From Azorinus chamasolen (Eukaryota > Mollusca > Bivalvia > Cardiida > Solecurtidae), in contig OY755242.1 of NCBI GenBank assembly GCA_963576725.1, positions 7,233,240 through 7,297,239 on the forward strand: a DNA stretch of 64,000 bases, read 5' to 3'. The notes beneath the pieces were generated by a model. It had not been told where the DNA came from. It saw only the letters and a list, made by a program, of their open reading frames with translations, and did not search any database. Positions 9,587 through 21,563 of this stretch are shown here, piece after piece; the first letter of the stretch is position 1; each line of letters opens with the position of its first letter. The translations under genes were made by a program, and so were the position numbers.

Positions 9587-9831
9587 TTAACCTTTTACTC
9601 TATGAATATTCTTGAAAGAAATGATGACATCATGATATTAATTAGATTAATTTTCAAAATGGCATATCATAAACACATGAGGTTTTTGCCAATGCTGAAA
9701 CTGTAGAATCAGATGATCTATAGTATTTAATAAGCAAACAGAGCAAACCCTGATCAGACAGCTCCTATAGGAGACGTCTGATCTGGGTAAACTTGCAACG
9801 GCGTAGAAAGGCATGTGGAGTAAAGGGTTAA
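9587..9831 (-). mobile_element. Family A MITE
   Basis: 245 bp, TTAACCTTTTACTC to AGTAAAGGGTTAA; apex CTCCTATAGGAG at 9762-9773. Right arm lost its TCTACTCTG segment (CTGGGTAAACTTGC). Confidence 0.8.
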
Positions 9832-9959
9832 CAAAATACCTAAGCATACTAAAACATTATGGACTATCACTACATGTATTACCAGTAGAAATCCTGTTAT
9901 AAAATTTTAAGGTTTTATAATAAGACATATATCAATGGTTGACTCTATAATTTTTGTCT

Positions 9960-10190
9960 GACTATAAATTCAAGGATGGGTAAATTTGACAGAAAACTCA
10001 CTGTTGAATATAATTATAGGCTTTGAACTAGTTTTTTGACAGACTTTCTCACTCTTGAAGTTTTGGCCAATACCAAAATTAAGAGCTAAATATTGTGATG
10101 CAGATAATTATAAAGTCTTACATTTTACAATCAAATTTAAATTGGTAATAATAAGGTTTTAGTATGCTTAAGCATTTCATGGGCATACCG
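9960..10190. repeat. Dispersed repeat R1
   Basis: ATAAATTCAAGGATGG and CTTACATTTTACAATC recur in the same order at 62590-63000 (ATAAATTCAAAGGTGG, CTTACATTTTATAATC). Repeat class unknown. Confidence 0.55.
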
Positions 10191-10433
10191 GTAACTTGCA
10201 ACATTAAATTCTGACGCCTGAATAAAAGCTGAAATGTGGGTGTTTATATCAGCATCATATATTTTTCCTGACAGTACATGACCTTAACTCTTAGCACTTT
10301 AGGTAATTGTTCTCTACAAAAATTGTCTCAATTGCTGCAATTCTTGACAAAAAATCTGTTATTTTCCATAAAAATGCAGTTAAACTGTCAAGCAGTCTGT
10401 TTCCTTTTGATACAGTTTTCCTCTAAAAAGGAT

Positions 10434-10693
10434 TTAATTCCTTCCATTGTTCAATGTTCATGTAAGAAATAATGACATCATCAATATTAATTTTATGAGC
10501 TGATTTTTTACAATGGCATAAGTACACAGGATGTTTTGGCATTGGTAGAAACTGTAGAGTTAGATCTAATATAAGTTCATACGCAAACAGAGTAGACTCT
10601 GATCAGAAGGCTCCTAGAGGAACTGTCTGATCTAGATCTACTCTGTTTGCAAAAATGTATATCTATAGTTGTTTATATGTGGGAAAGAGTTAA
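10434..10693 (-). mobile_element. Family A MITE
   Basis: 260 bp, TTAATTCCTTCC to GGGAAAGAGTTAA; hairpin apex changed to CTCCTAGAGGAA. Confidence 0.75.
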
Positions 10694-10965
10694 TCACAAT
10701 TCACCTCCATATTTCTGAACTTGGGACATTTCAGAATAAATCATTTTCTCTAAAAGTGATGTCGTTCTTCCCTATATAGTTATTCATTCAACTTGCATTA
10801 TAATTTGGGTCCTTGAATTATTAAAACACATATCACTAAGTCATTGACAAAAGTCAATACATGTATTTTCTAAAGCTGCCATTAGTAAAGACTCCACCAT
10901 GACAAATTTCAATTATGGGTTCTATTGCAAACATTCAAATTCACTGGAAATTTCCTGCAACTAAA

Positions 10966-11223
10966 TTAACCCTTCTCTTGCTGAATTTTGAAATACATTT
11001 CTCCTTCTTTACCCATGCCCTGTTGTATAATTACATATATTCCTCCTTCTTCACTGTGTACAAGTATTGCGCTGTGCAATCACTGCTGTGGAGTGCACTG
11101 GTTGCACAATCAACTTGTAAATAGTGCAGACCCTGATGAGACAGCTCCTGCAGGAGCTGTCTCATCTGGGTCTTCACTATTTACAGGTACGTATATTGAC
11201 GTGAATAGCAAGCGGAGGGTTAA
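10966..11223 (+). mobile_element. Family C MITE
   Basis: 258 bp, TTAACCCTTCTCTTGC to GCGGAGGGTTAA. Core GAGACAGCTCCTGCAGGAGC and mirror, outer arm AAATAGTGCAGACCCTGATG. Four other copies in the window align along the whole length. Confidence 0.9.
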
Positions 11224-11819
11224 GAATTACCACTGACCAGTCAAATCACAAGTATAACTATTTTTTTTATTGCACACGCATTGACTTGGTGTACTTTGAA
11301 TGTATTCTCAGACTGGTAATGTGATATTTTAGATAATTGAAAAATAATTTTTCAAAACTGTGAACACAATCTAACGGTATTTGTAAAGTTTCGTGACCTT
11401 CAACCCTTGCGAAGTGATTCACAATTTATGAAAGGTGGGAGAAATTACAGAATGTTGCTATCGCTGAATTAAATAGTTGTGAAAATTGCATTTTATATAT
11501 AAAGAGTAAGAAATGGTGTTGAAGATGACTAGACTTGCCCCATCAATCAATTGTAAAACAGAACAGAATACAGAGGGGCATAGGCCATGACCTTGAATGG
11601 CTCCATCTCTGTTTTGGTATAAGCATTATCTCCTATTGTCATTTGCATTTTAAAAAATTTACCTTTTAATTCAGTTGTACTGACTGATACAGAATATAAA
11701 CACATTAAAAGTATGCATCCTTAAATCACATCAGCAAATATGCCTAAACATGACTGTTTGCAATTATGTGGGCCGGAAAGAAGCAAACTTAAGAAGACAA
11801 CAAGAGAGTTCGGAGGAAC

Positions 11820-12095
11820 ACATGTGTCAGCTGTTCGCAAGTGCCACAAAAACTGTTAATCAGAAATAAGGGGAATAACTCAAAAAGTATTGCATGTAGA
11901 GTGATGAACCTTAGTTACATCAATGGTCCTCAATGATCTAGGAAGACACATGTGAAATTTGAAAGCTCTACAATGATTAGTTTAGAAATTATGGCCATTG
12001 AAAAAAGAAAGTGTGACAGACAGACAGACAGACAAACATACAGACAGATTAACGGAGAGACAACGGAAAAGTGATCCCTAAAAGACACACTGCCT
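11820..12095. repeat. Dispersed repeat ending in (GACA)n
   Basis: GGGGAATAACTCAAAAAGTA, then GACAGACAGACAGACAGACA and CCTAAAAGACACACTG. The layout of a body plus tetranucleotide run resembles repeats common in bivalve genomes; that assignment is from memory. Confidence 0.45.
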
Positions 12096-12194
12096 CTCAG
12101 CAGGTGATATAAAAATCAGTTTTACAAAAAAGCTCAAGCTCAAAACTAGTGTGAAGAGACAAACAGTGTTTTATAAGCCATATATATTCAACAA

Positions 12195-12830
12195 TTGTGA
12201 CTTTACTTGATTGGGCAATGGAATTTAACCCAGACAAATGTGAGGTATTGAGAGTCCACAGAAAGAGAATCCCAATTATTTTGCCCCTACAAACTACATG
12301 GCAAAGAACTAAAAACCTCAGATCAGTCAAAATATTTAGGAATCACCATAAGCAGGGATCTGAACTGGGCCTCCCATATCCAAAACATCACCGCAAAAGC
12401 AAACAATACCTTATGCTTCATAAAAAGAAATGTTAAAACCCAAAATCAAAAAGTAAAGGAAACTGCCTATAAACCATACGTCCGACCTCAACTCGAATAC
12501 TGTTCCACAGTCTGGTGCCCATGGCAAAAATGCCTGATAAATAAAATTGAAATCGTCCAGAGATCTGCAGCACGTTACATCCTGAATAATTACAATTATA
12601 CTAGCAGTGCCTCACATATGATCAGAACTCTTAACTGGAAAACCTTAGAAGCCAGAAGAAACCTTGCATCCCTCCAAATGCTCTATAAAATAAGAAATAA
12701 CCTTGTGCTTGTAAACCATCACCACTTGAACCCAACTAGAAATTTGCATTACCTAATTCCATTCTTGAAAACAAATTACCACTCCAACTCCTTCTTCCCA
12801 AGGACTATCAAGCTTTGGAACAGTCTCATA
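12195..12830 (+). pseudogene. LINE ORF2 RT-to-C-terminus fragment, frameshifted
   Basis: Pieces in several plus frames read MEFNPDKCEVL (RT palm region after the catalytic motif), then NWASHIQNITAKANNTLCFI, RPQLEYCSTVW and QRSAARYI. They continue as LNWKTLEARRNLASLQMLYK and SFFPRTIKLWNSL. This is the order expected in CR1/Jockey-group ORF2. At least two frameshifts, no 5' part and no 3' tail show a dead fragment. It is more diverged from, but related to, the LINE end at 3251-3761. Confidence 0.8.
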
Positions 12831-12839
12831 CATGTGATA

Positions 12840-14935
12840 ATTTTTTCGAGACAAAGAGGGAGATTAGCTTTTCAAATGAGGGAGATTGGGTGTCAAAGAG
12901 GGAGATTTATGCAGATGGAAAATTTTGGAGTTATTTGTTGGTATAATAGGTCAGAGACCTATATTTATATGTCTCTGAATGGGCAAATATGAAAAGAACA
13001 CTCCCTCCCCCCTTTACCCCTGGTTGAAAGGGAGGTATGATAAAGGCACATTTATAAGCGACAAACAATCTTATTTACTAGGGCATTGGAACTTTTTTGC
13101 CTATCTAGCACATTACAACTGTGTAATTTAGTTTGTATTAATTCTATTTATATCCTATTCCTTATTATAGTCTGTACTATTCTCTGTTCTACATCCACCC
13201 ACATCTACTATATTTCCCATTCCTTTCTAATCCATTCCACCCCATCGTCTTATCTATTCTAGTTCCTTTGTGTTTCATTCCATTCTATTATCTATTCTGT
13301 GCCCATATAAATAATAATCTAATTCTAATTACTATTCCTTTCTATTCCATCTTTTGTATGCTAGTATATTACCATATACTCTCTTATAATTACTATTTCT
13401 TTCTATTCCATTCCATTCTGGCCAATTGACTTGTGTTTATTATTAAATAATTATTCTTTTTTATGGCCAATGGATAGACTTGTGTTTATATTATTATTAT
13501 TATTTTTACTATCATTATTTATATTATTCTCATTCTTATATCATATTATTATAATTTATTGACATTATTGTTTTTATTATTTTCATTTATTTTTGTAATG
13601 CAATATATCCAGGAATTTATATTCTGAAATAAACATAATACATTTGTCACTTTCTGTCCGAAATATGGTACTATCCAAACACTAGTACACTGTCTTTGCA
13701 TTTTGTAGTTTCATTTTCTGTTAGAAAAATGATTCCCATCTTCTCATTTTTTGGTGTATTTGACATCATCATATGCTATACTCAATACATACACAATTTT
13801 ATTTGAATATATTACCAAATGTATGTGGAAAACAATGTTTGTGTTTGCCTCTATGAAATGACACATTTCACCGTTCGAAAAATCCGTGGTTTGAGGCAAC
13901 CAATTTCGAGTTCCATTTTTTCTGATAAAAGCACATTTTGATTACAGCTATGCTATGTGGACATTTATAAATAAACTTATAACCTAAATTAATTTAATAA
14001 AGTGACTATTTAGATGTTTAGTCTCAGAATTTGAGAAAATAAGATCTTCTTCAACAGAAATTTAGTAGAATCTGACCGTGAAGAAAAAAGCATACATGTA
14101 ATGACGACAGTGTAATACACCAGAGACATATTCATACACGATTGTTTCTGTTACGGGATACACACATGCCAAGGTAAATAACACACCATGCTGACCATTT
14201 AATCCCATTTACTGGGGGTCACAATTACTCAGCATGGTATTTAGGGCATGCTGCGGTGGTCTTTGATAAGGGGCAACATGGCGACGTACAACAAAAGGGA
14301 CACGGCGCTGTGCCTGCCATGATAAACAGGGCAGTAAATAAGTCAACAACACTGGTTCTTTGAGGCGTCTGGCAAGCGCTTATGTCAAAAAATGATAGAA
14401 AATGGGGTGGGAAAAGATAAAAATCATTTTTATTCAGAAATCGGGAGATTTCGTCTCCCGGCCGGGACTTGCGGGAGTTGGGCTCAAATCCGGTAGTCTC
14501 CCGCACAATCCGGTAGTTATCACATGTATGCAGTCTACCGATGCACATTCTGTCGAGTCCCAGCATACAAATATTTGCTGACAGGCTTGACTCATACTAT
14601 CCGTAAACCAAGTGGAATCATCTTTTTATTTTTATTATTAGCACTGTAGTTCTTTTTTATTTATGACTATTTTTATTTTTACTTTCTTAACAATGCATAT
14701 AACATCTTGCAGACTAACAACCTGTCTCCTGACAAGCGCCTGCCTCAAGTAATCGGAAACAATTTTTGGCAGAAAAAAGTTGAAGTTGAAGTACGCCATT
14801 ATGAGGAGTTTCGTTGCAGCAAAGCAGGATTGTCTATTATGATTGTGAAATATACAATGAGTAAAGTCATTAATATGAGACAATTAGAATTAATAAAGTA
14901 TTTGTAAAAGTCTTTGTAAATCAAAGATACTGGAG
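12840..14935. other. AT-rich intergenic stretch
   Basis: About 2.1 kb with ATT/TTA-rich runs (13480-13600) and an inverted GGGAGA/TCTCCC motif with GGCCGGG near 14445-14465. I see no credible coding region and no member of the named repeat families. Confidence 0.5.
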
Positions 14936-14938
14936 CAC

Positions 14939-15060
14939 TTAACCCTTTACTGCATAAATATTCACATAAGAAATAAATATAGCATGATGATGAGTTTTTA
15001 ATGGATTAATTTTTATGATAGCATATGTGAAGACAGGCATGCAGTACTGTAGGACTGTTA
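14939..15060 (-). mobile_element. Family A end fragment
   Basis: TTAACCCTTTACTGCATAAA continues through TTATGATAGCATATGTG and stops before the palindrome. Confidence 0.6.
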
Positions 15061-15615
15061 CATTGACATATACTGTATGCCAACTGTCTGCGGTTTACTT
15101 TGGATTCCAGGGAATCAGGATACTCTGACCAGTGACCATTCCGCTAAACGAAATTTCATTTCCACGTATATGTTCCTCTCTTTTCCATGCAAAATGAATC
15201 AGAACATAGTTATACGTTTTTGTCAATTATTTGACTTACCAGACTCTTATCCTAGATATATGGGATTGGTTGTTCCAGAATGGAAATTTTGACTGATCAA
15301 AAATTTTCACAGAAACGCTTGTGAATTCTACTTCCAATCGGCTCTCCAACGCAGACTCTGATAAAATAAAACACCGACAAATACTACAGTATTATAGCAA
15401 AATACACGGATTTTAATTACAATAGTTTATTTTTGCGTAGTAACAGTAAGGTGCCAAGGTGCCAACTGATATCTATAATAGTTGCGATTCAAAACAAAAT
15501 CAAACTTGACAAAAACAGGCTAACTTTTGCTATGGTAAGTACAATAAGTGCCGGTCTAAAAGGACGAACTATGATGAGAAGACAAAGTTCAACTATTTTC
15601 ACGCCTTTTCAAACA

Positions 15616-16232
15616 CAGTAGGAGCCGTCTGATCAGAGTCTGCCCTAGTAGGAAACGTCTGACCAGGGTCTACTCTAGTAGGAGCCGTCTGATCAGGGTC
15701 TACTCCAGTAGGAGCTGTCTGATAAGGGTCTACTCTAGTGGGAGCCGTCTGACCAGTCTGCTCTAGCGGGAGCCGTCTGATCAGGGTATGCTCTAGTAGA
15801 AGCCGTCTGATCAGGGTCTGCTATAGTGCCACTGTGGGAGCCGTCTGATCAGGGTTTGCTCTAGTGGGAGTCGTCTGATCAGGGTCTACTCTAGTAGGAG
15901 CGGTCTGATCAGGGTCTACTCTAGTGGGAGCTGTTTGATCAGGGTCTACTCTAGTGAGAGCTGTTTGATCAGGGTCTGCTCTAGTAGCTAGGAGCTCTCT
16001 GACCAGGGTCTGCTTTAGTAGGAGCTGTTTGATCAGTGTCTGTTCTAGTGAGAACCGTCTGATCAGGGTTCGCTCTAGTAGGAACCGTCTGATCAGGGTC
16101 TGCTCTAGTGGGAGCTGTCTGACCTGGGTCTGCTCTAGTGGGAGCTGTCTGACCTGGGTCTGCTCTAGTAGGAGCTCTCTGACCAGGGTCTGCTCTAGTA
16201 GGAGCTCTCTGACCAGGGTCTGCTCTAGTAGG
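15616..16232 (+). repeat. 30-bp tandem array of the family A hairpin arm, about 21 copies
   Basis: Unit reads TAGGAGCCGTCTGATCAG plus GGTCTGCTCTAG, i.e. the right arm of the A hairpin from apex to outer stem, repeated head to tail. Units vary at GAGCCGT/GAGCTGT/GAGCTCT. It reads as spurious open frames of period 10 on the minus strand (LLLEQTLVRE). Confidence 0.92.
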
Positions 16233-16455
16233 AGCTGTTTCTTCTTCTTCTTCTTCTTCTTTCTTTGACTGGCCGCCTTCGTCGTGCCGAATACTCTGGC
16301 AGTTTGTGCGCAGTAACAACCCACCTTCCCATTGATATTTTGGAATAGCTTTTTTTGTCAGATTTGCTTGGTCACCTGAGATTTGAATATCTCAAGCGAC
16401 TTGGCTTCTGCAATATTTGGTGGTAGTGCATTCCAGTCTTTAGTAGTTTGGTAGG
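16231..16455 (-). pseudogene. LINE 3' end with (GAA)n tail
   Basis: On the minus strand it encodes KDWNALPPNIAEAKSLEIFK and then SQVTKQI-stop, the last residues of a CR1/Jockey-type ORF2. The 3' UTR carries GAAGGCGGCC and a (GAA)n tail (the TTC run at 16232-16262). It is severely 5'-truncated, as usual for target-primed reverse transcription. Confidence 0.8.
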
Positions 16456-17132
16456 GTCTGGGTCTGCTCTAGTTGGAGTCGTCTGACCAGGGTCTGTCCT
16501 GTCTGTTTATGAGGTCATATATATCTGCTCCTAAATGTTTGTCTAAGCTAACAAATCTCTCTTAAATATTTACCTATAAATAAAATAATGACTTCGTGTC
16601 AAAGTGATAAATGCATACATAAATGTTCACTATGACTTATTGTTGTTTTGTATAAACACTTCGATCTCTTTGTAACAGTGGCACAAGTGTGAGAAATCAC
16701 AAAGACTAAACGAACCTCTGTACAAACGTAGATAGATCTTAACTTTATATTCTTTAAATACAAGGAAGCTTATAATTATAAGCATTATAGTTCTTTCATT
16801 TGTTTTTTTAGACATGGTCTGTAAATGCAACGTTTTAAGTAGACCATTACATAGAAAATGTTATGATAATTGATACAGTCTCTTGTAATTCCTGTGATGG
16901 AATCGCTTTGTAATTATAAAAGTGTGTTTATAGCATGTATATTTTATCATTGTACAAGGATGAGACTTTAAAAAAACCACGAAAAAAACCCGCAAGAAAT
17001 TGACTATCTTGTAAATCTTGTAAGTTGAATACCTATTTGTAGAACATGTCCTACGTTAGAAGATCACTTGGTATGTCACTTTTTCAGTTTACCATTTACC
17101 TCATGTTTATGCTTTTAACGCCTTTGCAAATA

Positions 17133-17306
17133 AAGTAGACCCAGATCTAAATGACACTGTAGGAACTGTCTAATAGAGTAGACCCAGATCTAATTGACCC
17201 TGTAGGAACTGTCTAATAGAATAGACCCAGATCTAGTTGACCCTGTAGGAACCGTCTAATAGAGTAGACCCAGATCAGATGGACCTTGTAGGAAATGTCT
17301 GATCAG
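17133..17306 (+). repeat. 43-bp tandem array of family A left arm and apex, 4 copies
   Basis: Unit GTAGACCCAGATCTAATTGA plus CCCTGTAGGAACTGTCTAATAGA derives from the A stem; last copy passes into the rest of the element. Confidence 0.9.
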
Positions 17307-17390
17307 AATATATATATTCTGTTTATGAAGCAATATAGACATGCTTCTACAGTTTTGACATGGTAAAAACAACTTATCCACAATGTTGTA

Positions 17391-17596
17391 ACAGTAAAAC
17401 CTCTCTATAACGGTCACTAATTCACATCAAGTACTTTGTACTAAAGGCAGGTGGCTGCTTAAAGCAAGGTGGTAGTAAAACAGAACGCTCTTAGAGGAGC
17501 GTTCTGTTTTACATTCATATTGCTTTAAGCGGTCACCTGCCCTAAATACCAACTAATTAACGCAATTCAGTGACCGTTATAGAGAGGTTTCACTAC
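17391..17596. mobile_element. Family E MITE
   Basis: ACAGTAAAACCTCTCTATAA at the left, TTATAGAGAGGTTTCACTAC at the right; inner palindrome GTAAAACAGAACGCTC / GAGCGTTCTGTTTTAC with apex TTAGAG. Confidence 0.9.
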
Positions 17597-17775
17597 ATAA
17601 AAGCGATAGCTAATTTATATTCATGACGTCATCATGTGTAACGTCAACATCCATGAGGTAATATACACAAATCGAAATTCGATAATCACCATCAACAAAT
17701 TGCAATAAGTGTACAATAACACTACAGCAAAGAGTCAATCACAAACCGACTTTCGGCAATAAACAGTACAATATC

Positions 17776-17900
17776 AAGCAGATCACGTGATCCAGATATA
17801 GTATATAGTATTCTATCACGTGGTCCAGATAGTATATAATATTCTATCACGTGATCCAGATAGTATATAGTATTCTATTACATGATCCAGGTAGCATGGT
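17776..17900. repeat. About 32-bp repeat, 4 copies
   Basis: Units share ATCACGTGATCCAGATAG and TATATAGTATTCT; each carries a CACGTG or near-CACGTG box. Confidence 0.85.
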
Positions 17901-17997
17901 ATTTTCTTTCATGGACAAATAAAACATGATTTATAATTACCCAGACACTGCACAGCATTTGTTCTAAATGAAACATTTATTCTTCTCGGATAATGTT

Positions 17998-18125
17998 TAA
18001 CCCTTTATTCCACGAATATCAATGTAATAAATAATGTAGATATGAATATTAAGTAGTTGTTTAATAATGGCATGGAAACTAGAGGTGTGTTGGCCCTGGT
18101 AAATCTGTAGAATCATTTGAAATTT
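17998..18125 (-). mobile_element. Family A end fragment
   Basis: TTAACCCTTTATTCCACGAA through GTAGAATCATTTG; the palindrome and other end are missing. A F/K-like palindrome remnant (GCTGAAAGCTCC / GATCTTTCGG) follows at 18150-18230. Confidence 0.55.
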
Positions 18126-18317
18126 TCTGTGAATAATTTCGCAAGTTCAAAGCTTAATGCAAGTCTAAAGTAAGGCTGAAAGCTCCATGTAGGATCTTTC
18201 GGTATTACAATCGACCTGTATTAAGCTGTAACACGTGTTTCTAGATATGCACAGTGATACATTTTAGAACAATTCTGTATTGTGAATTTTGGACGCACCG
18301 AAAGTTTACGTTGAGTT

Positions 18318-18436
18318 TTCCCGAGGTACGAGTTATCCGAGGTACGAGTTACGAGTTATCCGAGGTACGAGTTACCCGAGTTATCCGAGGTACGGGTTAT
18401 CCGAGGTACGAGTTATCCGAGGTACGGGTTATCCGA
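18318..18436. repeat. 17-bp repeat, about 7 copies
   Basis: GAGGTACGAGTTATCC and shortened or G-for-A variants are repeated head to tail. Confidence 0.92.
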
Positions 18437-18784
18437 GCTGGAGAAATCAAAGCTCAACTTCACTTGCAGGCGGAAGTTGCTTTGTTTTGAAAGGAATTAA
18501 AGTCACACAAGGCACAAGAAAAATATACACCGCTGTAAAAATATATCTGCATTAACTAAGATCTGCTGCAAATTTACAACTGATTGGCACAGTGTCAAAA
18601 AGCTTGGACCCCGAGGAAACGGTGAATTGTCGGAAATGCCAGTCAGACCAAGCTAAGCAAGGCATTAGTTAGTTTGAGAGATGCATCAGTACCGTGTTTT
18701 CAAAGACGGAAGATGCTACTTTAATTTAAGTAGTCTACACGTAAGAAAACTCGCACTGTACACTCTTTTTTAAGCGACAACCAA

Positions 18785-18915
18785 ACATTGGTCTAATTGT
18801 AGGTCTATAAGACAGGTGGTAGCTTAATACAGCTCAAAAGAAATGCAGAAAGCTTCAATAGTAGCTTTCTGCATTACATTTGCCTGCATTAAGCTATCGG
18901 CTGCTTTTGAGGTTG
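18785..18915. mobile_element. Family K palindrome
   Basis: GACAGGTGGTAGCTTAATAC faces GCATTAAGCTATCGGCTG, inner GCAGAAAGCT / AGCTTTCTGC. Outer TACAGT ends not clear. Confidence 0.6.
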
Positions 18916-19118
18916 CATGTGCCCCGTCAATGTGAGATCGCGTAAGACGGGTTATACTGTCCAAGATTACTTTCGGTCAGCCCAGGTTTGTAATTGTTTG
19001 ATATGATTGCCGCGTGACAGGAAGAATTTTTAACCTAAAATACCCCACTTATCCAGGGGCAGATTAAGAGTCAAACAAAATAATATAGGGGACGGACAAT
19101 GAAGCAAAACTATCAATA

Positions 19119-19295
19119 GTATAATCCTTTACCCCAAAGAGACGCCTTTGACATTCGTGCAAATAGAGTGGCGACTCTTATACTATAGGAGACGACTGAT
19201 CAGGGTCTGCTCTATTTGCTTATGGACTTGCATAGATCTGATTTTACAGTAACTACCATGATTAAAACATCGTTTGTTCATATACCATTTAAAAT
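19119..19295 (+). mobile_element. Family A MITE, right-truncated
   Basis: ATCCTTTACCCCAAAGAGAC, core with ACTATAGGAGAC and GATCAGGGTCTGCTCTATTT, and the proximal right half to ATACCATTTAAAA. Confidence 0.6.
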
Positions 19296-19499
19296 TTTGT
19301 TGTATCTCAGACACCAACCATTGGTCTTTGTACTCAGTCAATGACTTCTCCTCCCATAGACTTTTCCAAAACAAAATAAAAACAAGACGAATACTGATGC
19401 AAGGCATCGGATCGCCGCGAAATTCGTGTACAAGAAAGGTTTTTAATAAGGAACTGTTTTGTTAAGACAATTGAAATACAACATTTCATTAAAAACTTA

Positions 19500-20145
19500 A
19501 CGAGATATGTAGCCTCTAGAGTGTAATGACATAGTGACCTAGTTTCGAACCCGACATGACCCATATTTGAACTTGACCAAGATTGCATGTGGACAAACAT
19601 TCTGATAAAATTTCAGTAAGATCTGATAACATTTGTACCCACTTGAGTGTGAACAAGATTTTTCTATGATTTGACCTAGTGACCTAGTTTATGACTGCAT
19701 GCGATTCATATTCGAGCTTGACCTAGATTTCATCAGGGCCAATACAAAAACCAATTTACTTATAGATCAAGTGCAAAATGTGGCCTCCAGAGTGTTTAGG
19801 ATTTTGTAAGATTTGACCTAGTGACCTAGTTTTTGACCCGACATGACCCATATTCGAACTTGGCCTAGATTTCATGGAGACACATTCTGATAAAATTTCA
19901 GTTAGATCCAATAAGATTTGTCGCCTCTAGAGCGTTAACAAGATTTTTCTAAGATTTGATCTAGTGACCTAGTTTTTGAGCCCAGGTGACCCATATTCGA
20001 GATTGACCTAAATTTCATGCAGGGCAAAACACAAACCAATTTACTTAGAGATCAAGTGCAGAATGTGGTATCTCAACGGACAACAGACGAGGGACATCCA
20101 ACGATCCTAAAAGCTCAGCTTGAGCACTTCGTGCTCTGGTGAGCT
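19500..20145. repeat. Dispersed repeat with about 143-bp internal period
   Basis: AGTGACCTAGTTT recurs at about 19533, 19679, 19820 and 19963, each followed by GACCCATATTCGA-like text and ATTTCATG. The block ends at CAGCTTGAGCACTTCGTGCT. Resembles a repeat common in bivalve genomes (recollection). No coding potential. Confidence 0.75.
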
Positions 20146-20639
20146 AAAATAAATGAGGATAAATGAATATCCTACTCCCCTTCTCTAAAAAGGTGATAAT
20201 AAAGAGACAAGGCTATAAATTAAAAATATAGTCATTTATTATGAAACAAATAACTATGTAAACAAGAAAATATACTATGGCATGATGATAAAGAACTCTG
20301 TTGCAAACTGTAACAAGTAAATACCTGGTAAAACTATTATGACATATGCATTGTTGGAAGTATCACATGAAACTTGACACAAATATCTAGGGCGGTCATT
20401 GATTGGTTCAGAGGCATATTTACGATACCAAAACGTAAGAGGATAAATATTGAGGATATATCGCTTTCACATATAAAGGCACTGGCACTAGCAAAGAGTT
20501 TGAATCTATTCATGACTTAACATGTGTATATCACGTGTATAAATATACTGATGTATGTATTACTTTTGTCAACATTTTTGGACAATAAACAATGGTCATT
20601 AAACAAAACTGTAACATGTCAAAATCTCTGAAGGGCATA

Positions 20640-20990
20640 ATTTAGAACGAGAGCACCGCAAACAGGTGCACGACGGCACAATTTCGGACCAACTTGGCAG
20701 TTTTGACCCGGCTTCAATTCTGCGACTTTGACCCGGCTTCATTTATGTTTACAAAACTGTTTTTGGCATTTAATGTCGATACTTCGACGAAAAAAGTGTC
20801 ATAATTATTGTTATTATTGTACATTTGTTTGATAAATTTCTTTTTAAACATCGTATGAAGGTTTTTACATCACATATTTCACTACATCACTAATGCAGAT
20901 AGAAACTATTCTCTGCTCATGCGGCGATCAATAAAGGGTCGCCGTTCGCGGCGACCCAATAATATTATAGGCTCAAAGCTGACTAATCAA
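20640..20990. other. Unassigned stretch with a GC-rich hairpin
   Basis: Contains two GACCCGGCTTCA motifs 26 bp apart (20706, 20732) and a short stem GGGTCGCC/GGCGACCC at 20936-20957. No gene recognised. Confidence 0.4.
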
Positions 20991-21039
20991 AAACTTGAGA
21001 ACGAACTCAGACTCAACTAAAAGTTTTATAAGCATGGTC

Positions 21040-21100
21040 CCATACCTTGATCAGTCGGCTACTTTAGGAGTAGTCTAATCTGAGTCTAGTTTGTTTGCAA
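21040..21100. repeat. Orphan family A core
   Basis: TTGATCAGTCGGCTACTTTA faces GGAGTAGTCTAATCTGAG and then TTTGTTTGCAAAT; no element ends found. Confidence 0.4.
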
Positions 21101-21319
21101 ATATTTTTCTAAAACATTAACAGAGAATTATGTTACGATTGATCTAGATCTAATGTACAACTGGCCAGAAGATGAAAAGTTAGATAAGCTCGATCAGCTA
21201 AAATGTAAAGTGACAGACATTGCGTTCATACAGTTATCGCCCAAAACACAAGCTCTGTTCAATCTACCGAGAAATTGTACGTAGCAGGTTCAGAGTAGTT
21301 GAGACGACCAGGTTATTGG

Positions 21320-21563
21320 TTAACCCTTTCCTTCATGTAAACGTGTTTTCACACATTTGCAAACAGAGTAGACACATATCAGACGGCTCCTATAGGAGCC
21401 GCCTGACCAGGGTCTGCTCAGAGTCTGTTTGCTAATATACGTTTCTTTACTTTCTAAAATGGCTACAATTGTCCAGCTTCCCTATTTCATTGTAACTGGT
21501 TTGTCCATCGATTTTCAGTAGATATTGAAATTTGGAATAAACGTAGGACAGGGAAAGGCTTAA
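21320..21563 (+). mobile_element. Family A3 MITE in gag remnant
   Basis: TTAACCCTTTCC to GGGAAAGGCTTAA; apex CTCCTATAGGAG at 21387-21398. Its right TTAA is shared with the following B element. Confidence 0.85.

Larger units (their letters stand above)
15590..16620 (+). mobile_element. Family A MITE expanded by an internal array and a LINE insertion
   Basis: TTTTCACGCCTTTTCAAACA at the left and GTCTGTTTATGAGGTCATAT ... GTCTAAGCTAACAAATC at the right are the halves of one A element. Between them lie a 30-bp array made of its own hairpin arm (15616-16232) and a LINE 3' end (16231-16455). TTAA ends are decayed. Confidence 0.65.
17090..17660 (+). mobile_element. Family A MITE with internal array and nested E
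   Basis: Left TTTACCTCATGTTTATGC and GCCTTTGCAAATAAAG, right part ATTCATGACGTCATCATG. Contains a 43-bp array (17133-17306) and a family E copy (17391-17596). Confidence 0.65.

Noticed and set aside
15616..16232. CRISPR-like array
   Set aside because: Units are contiguous with no unique spacers, and the context is eukaryotic.
15821..16324. 112- to 167-codon minus frames with RADPDQTAPT and LLLEQTLVRE periods
   Set aside because: Translation of the 30-bp hairpin-arm array and the (TTC)n tail of a LINE.
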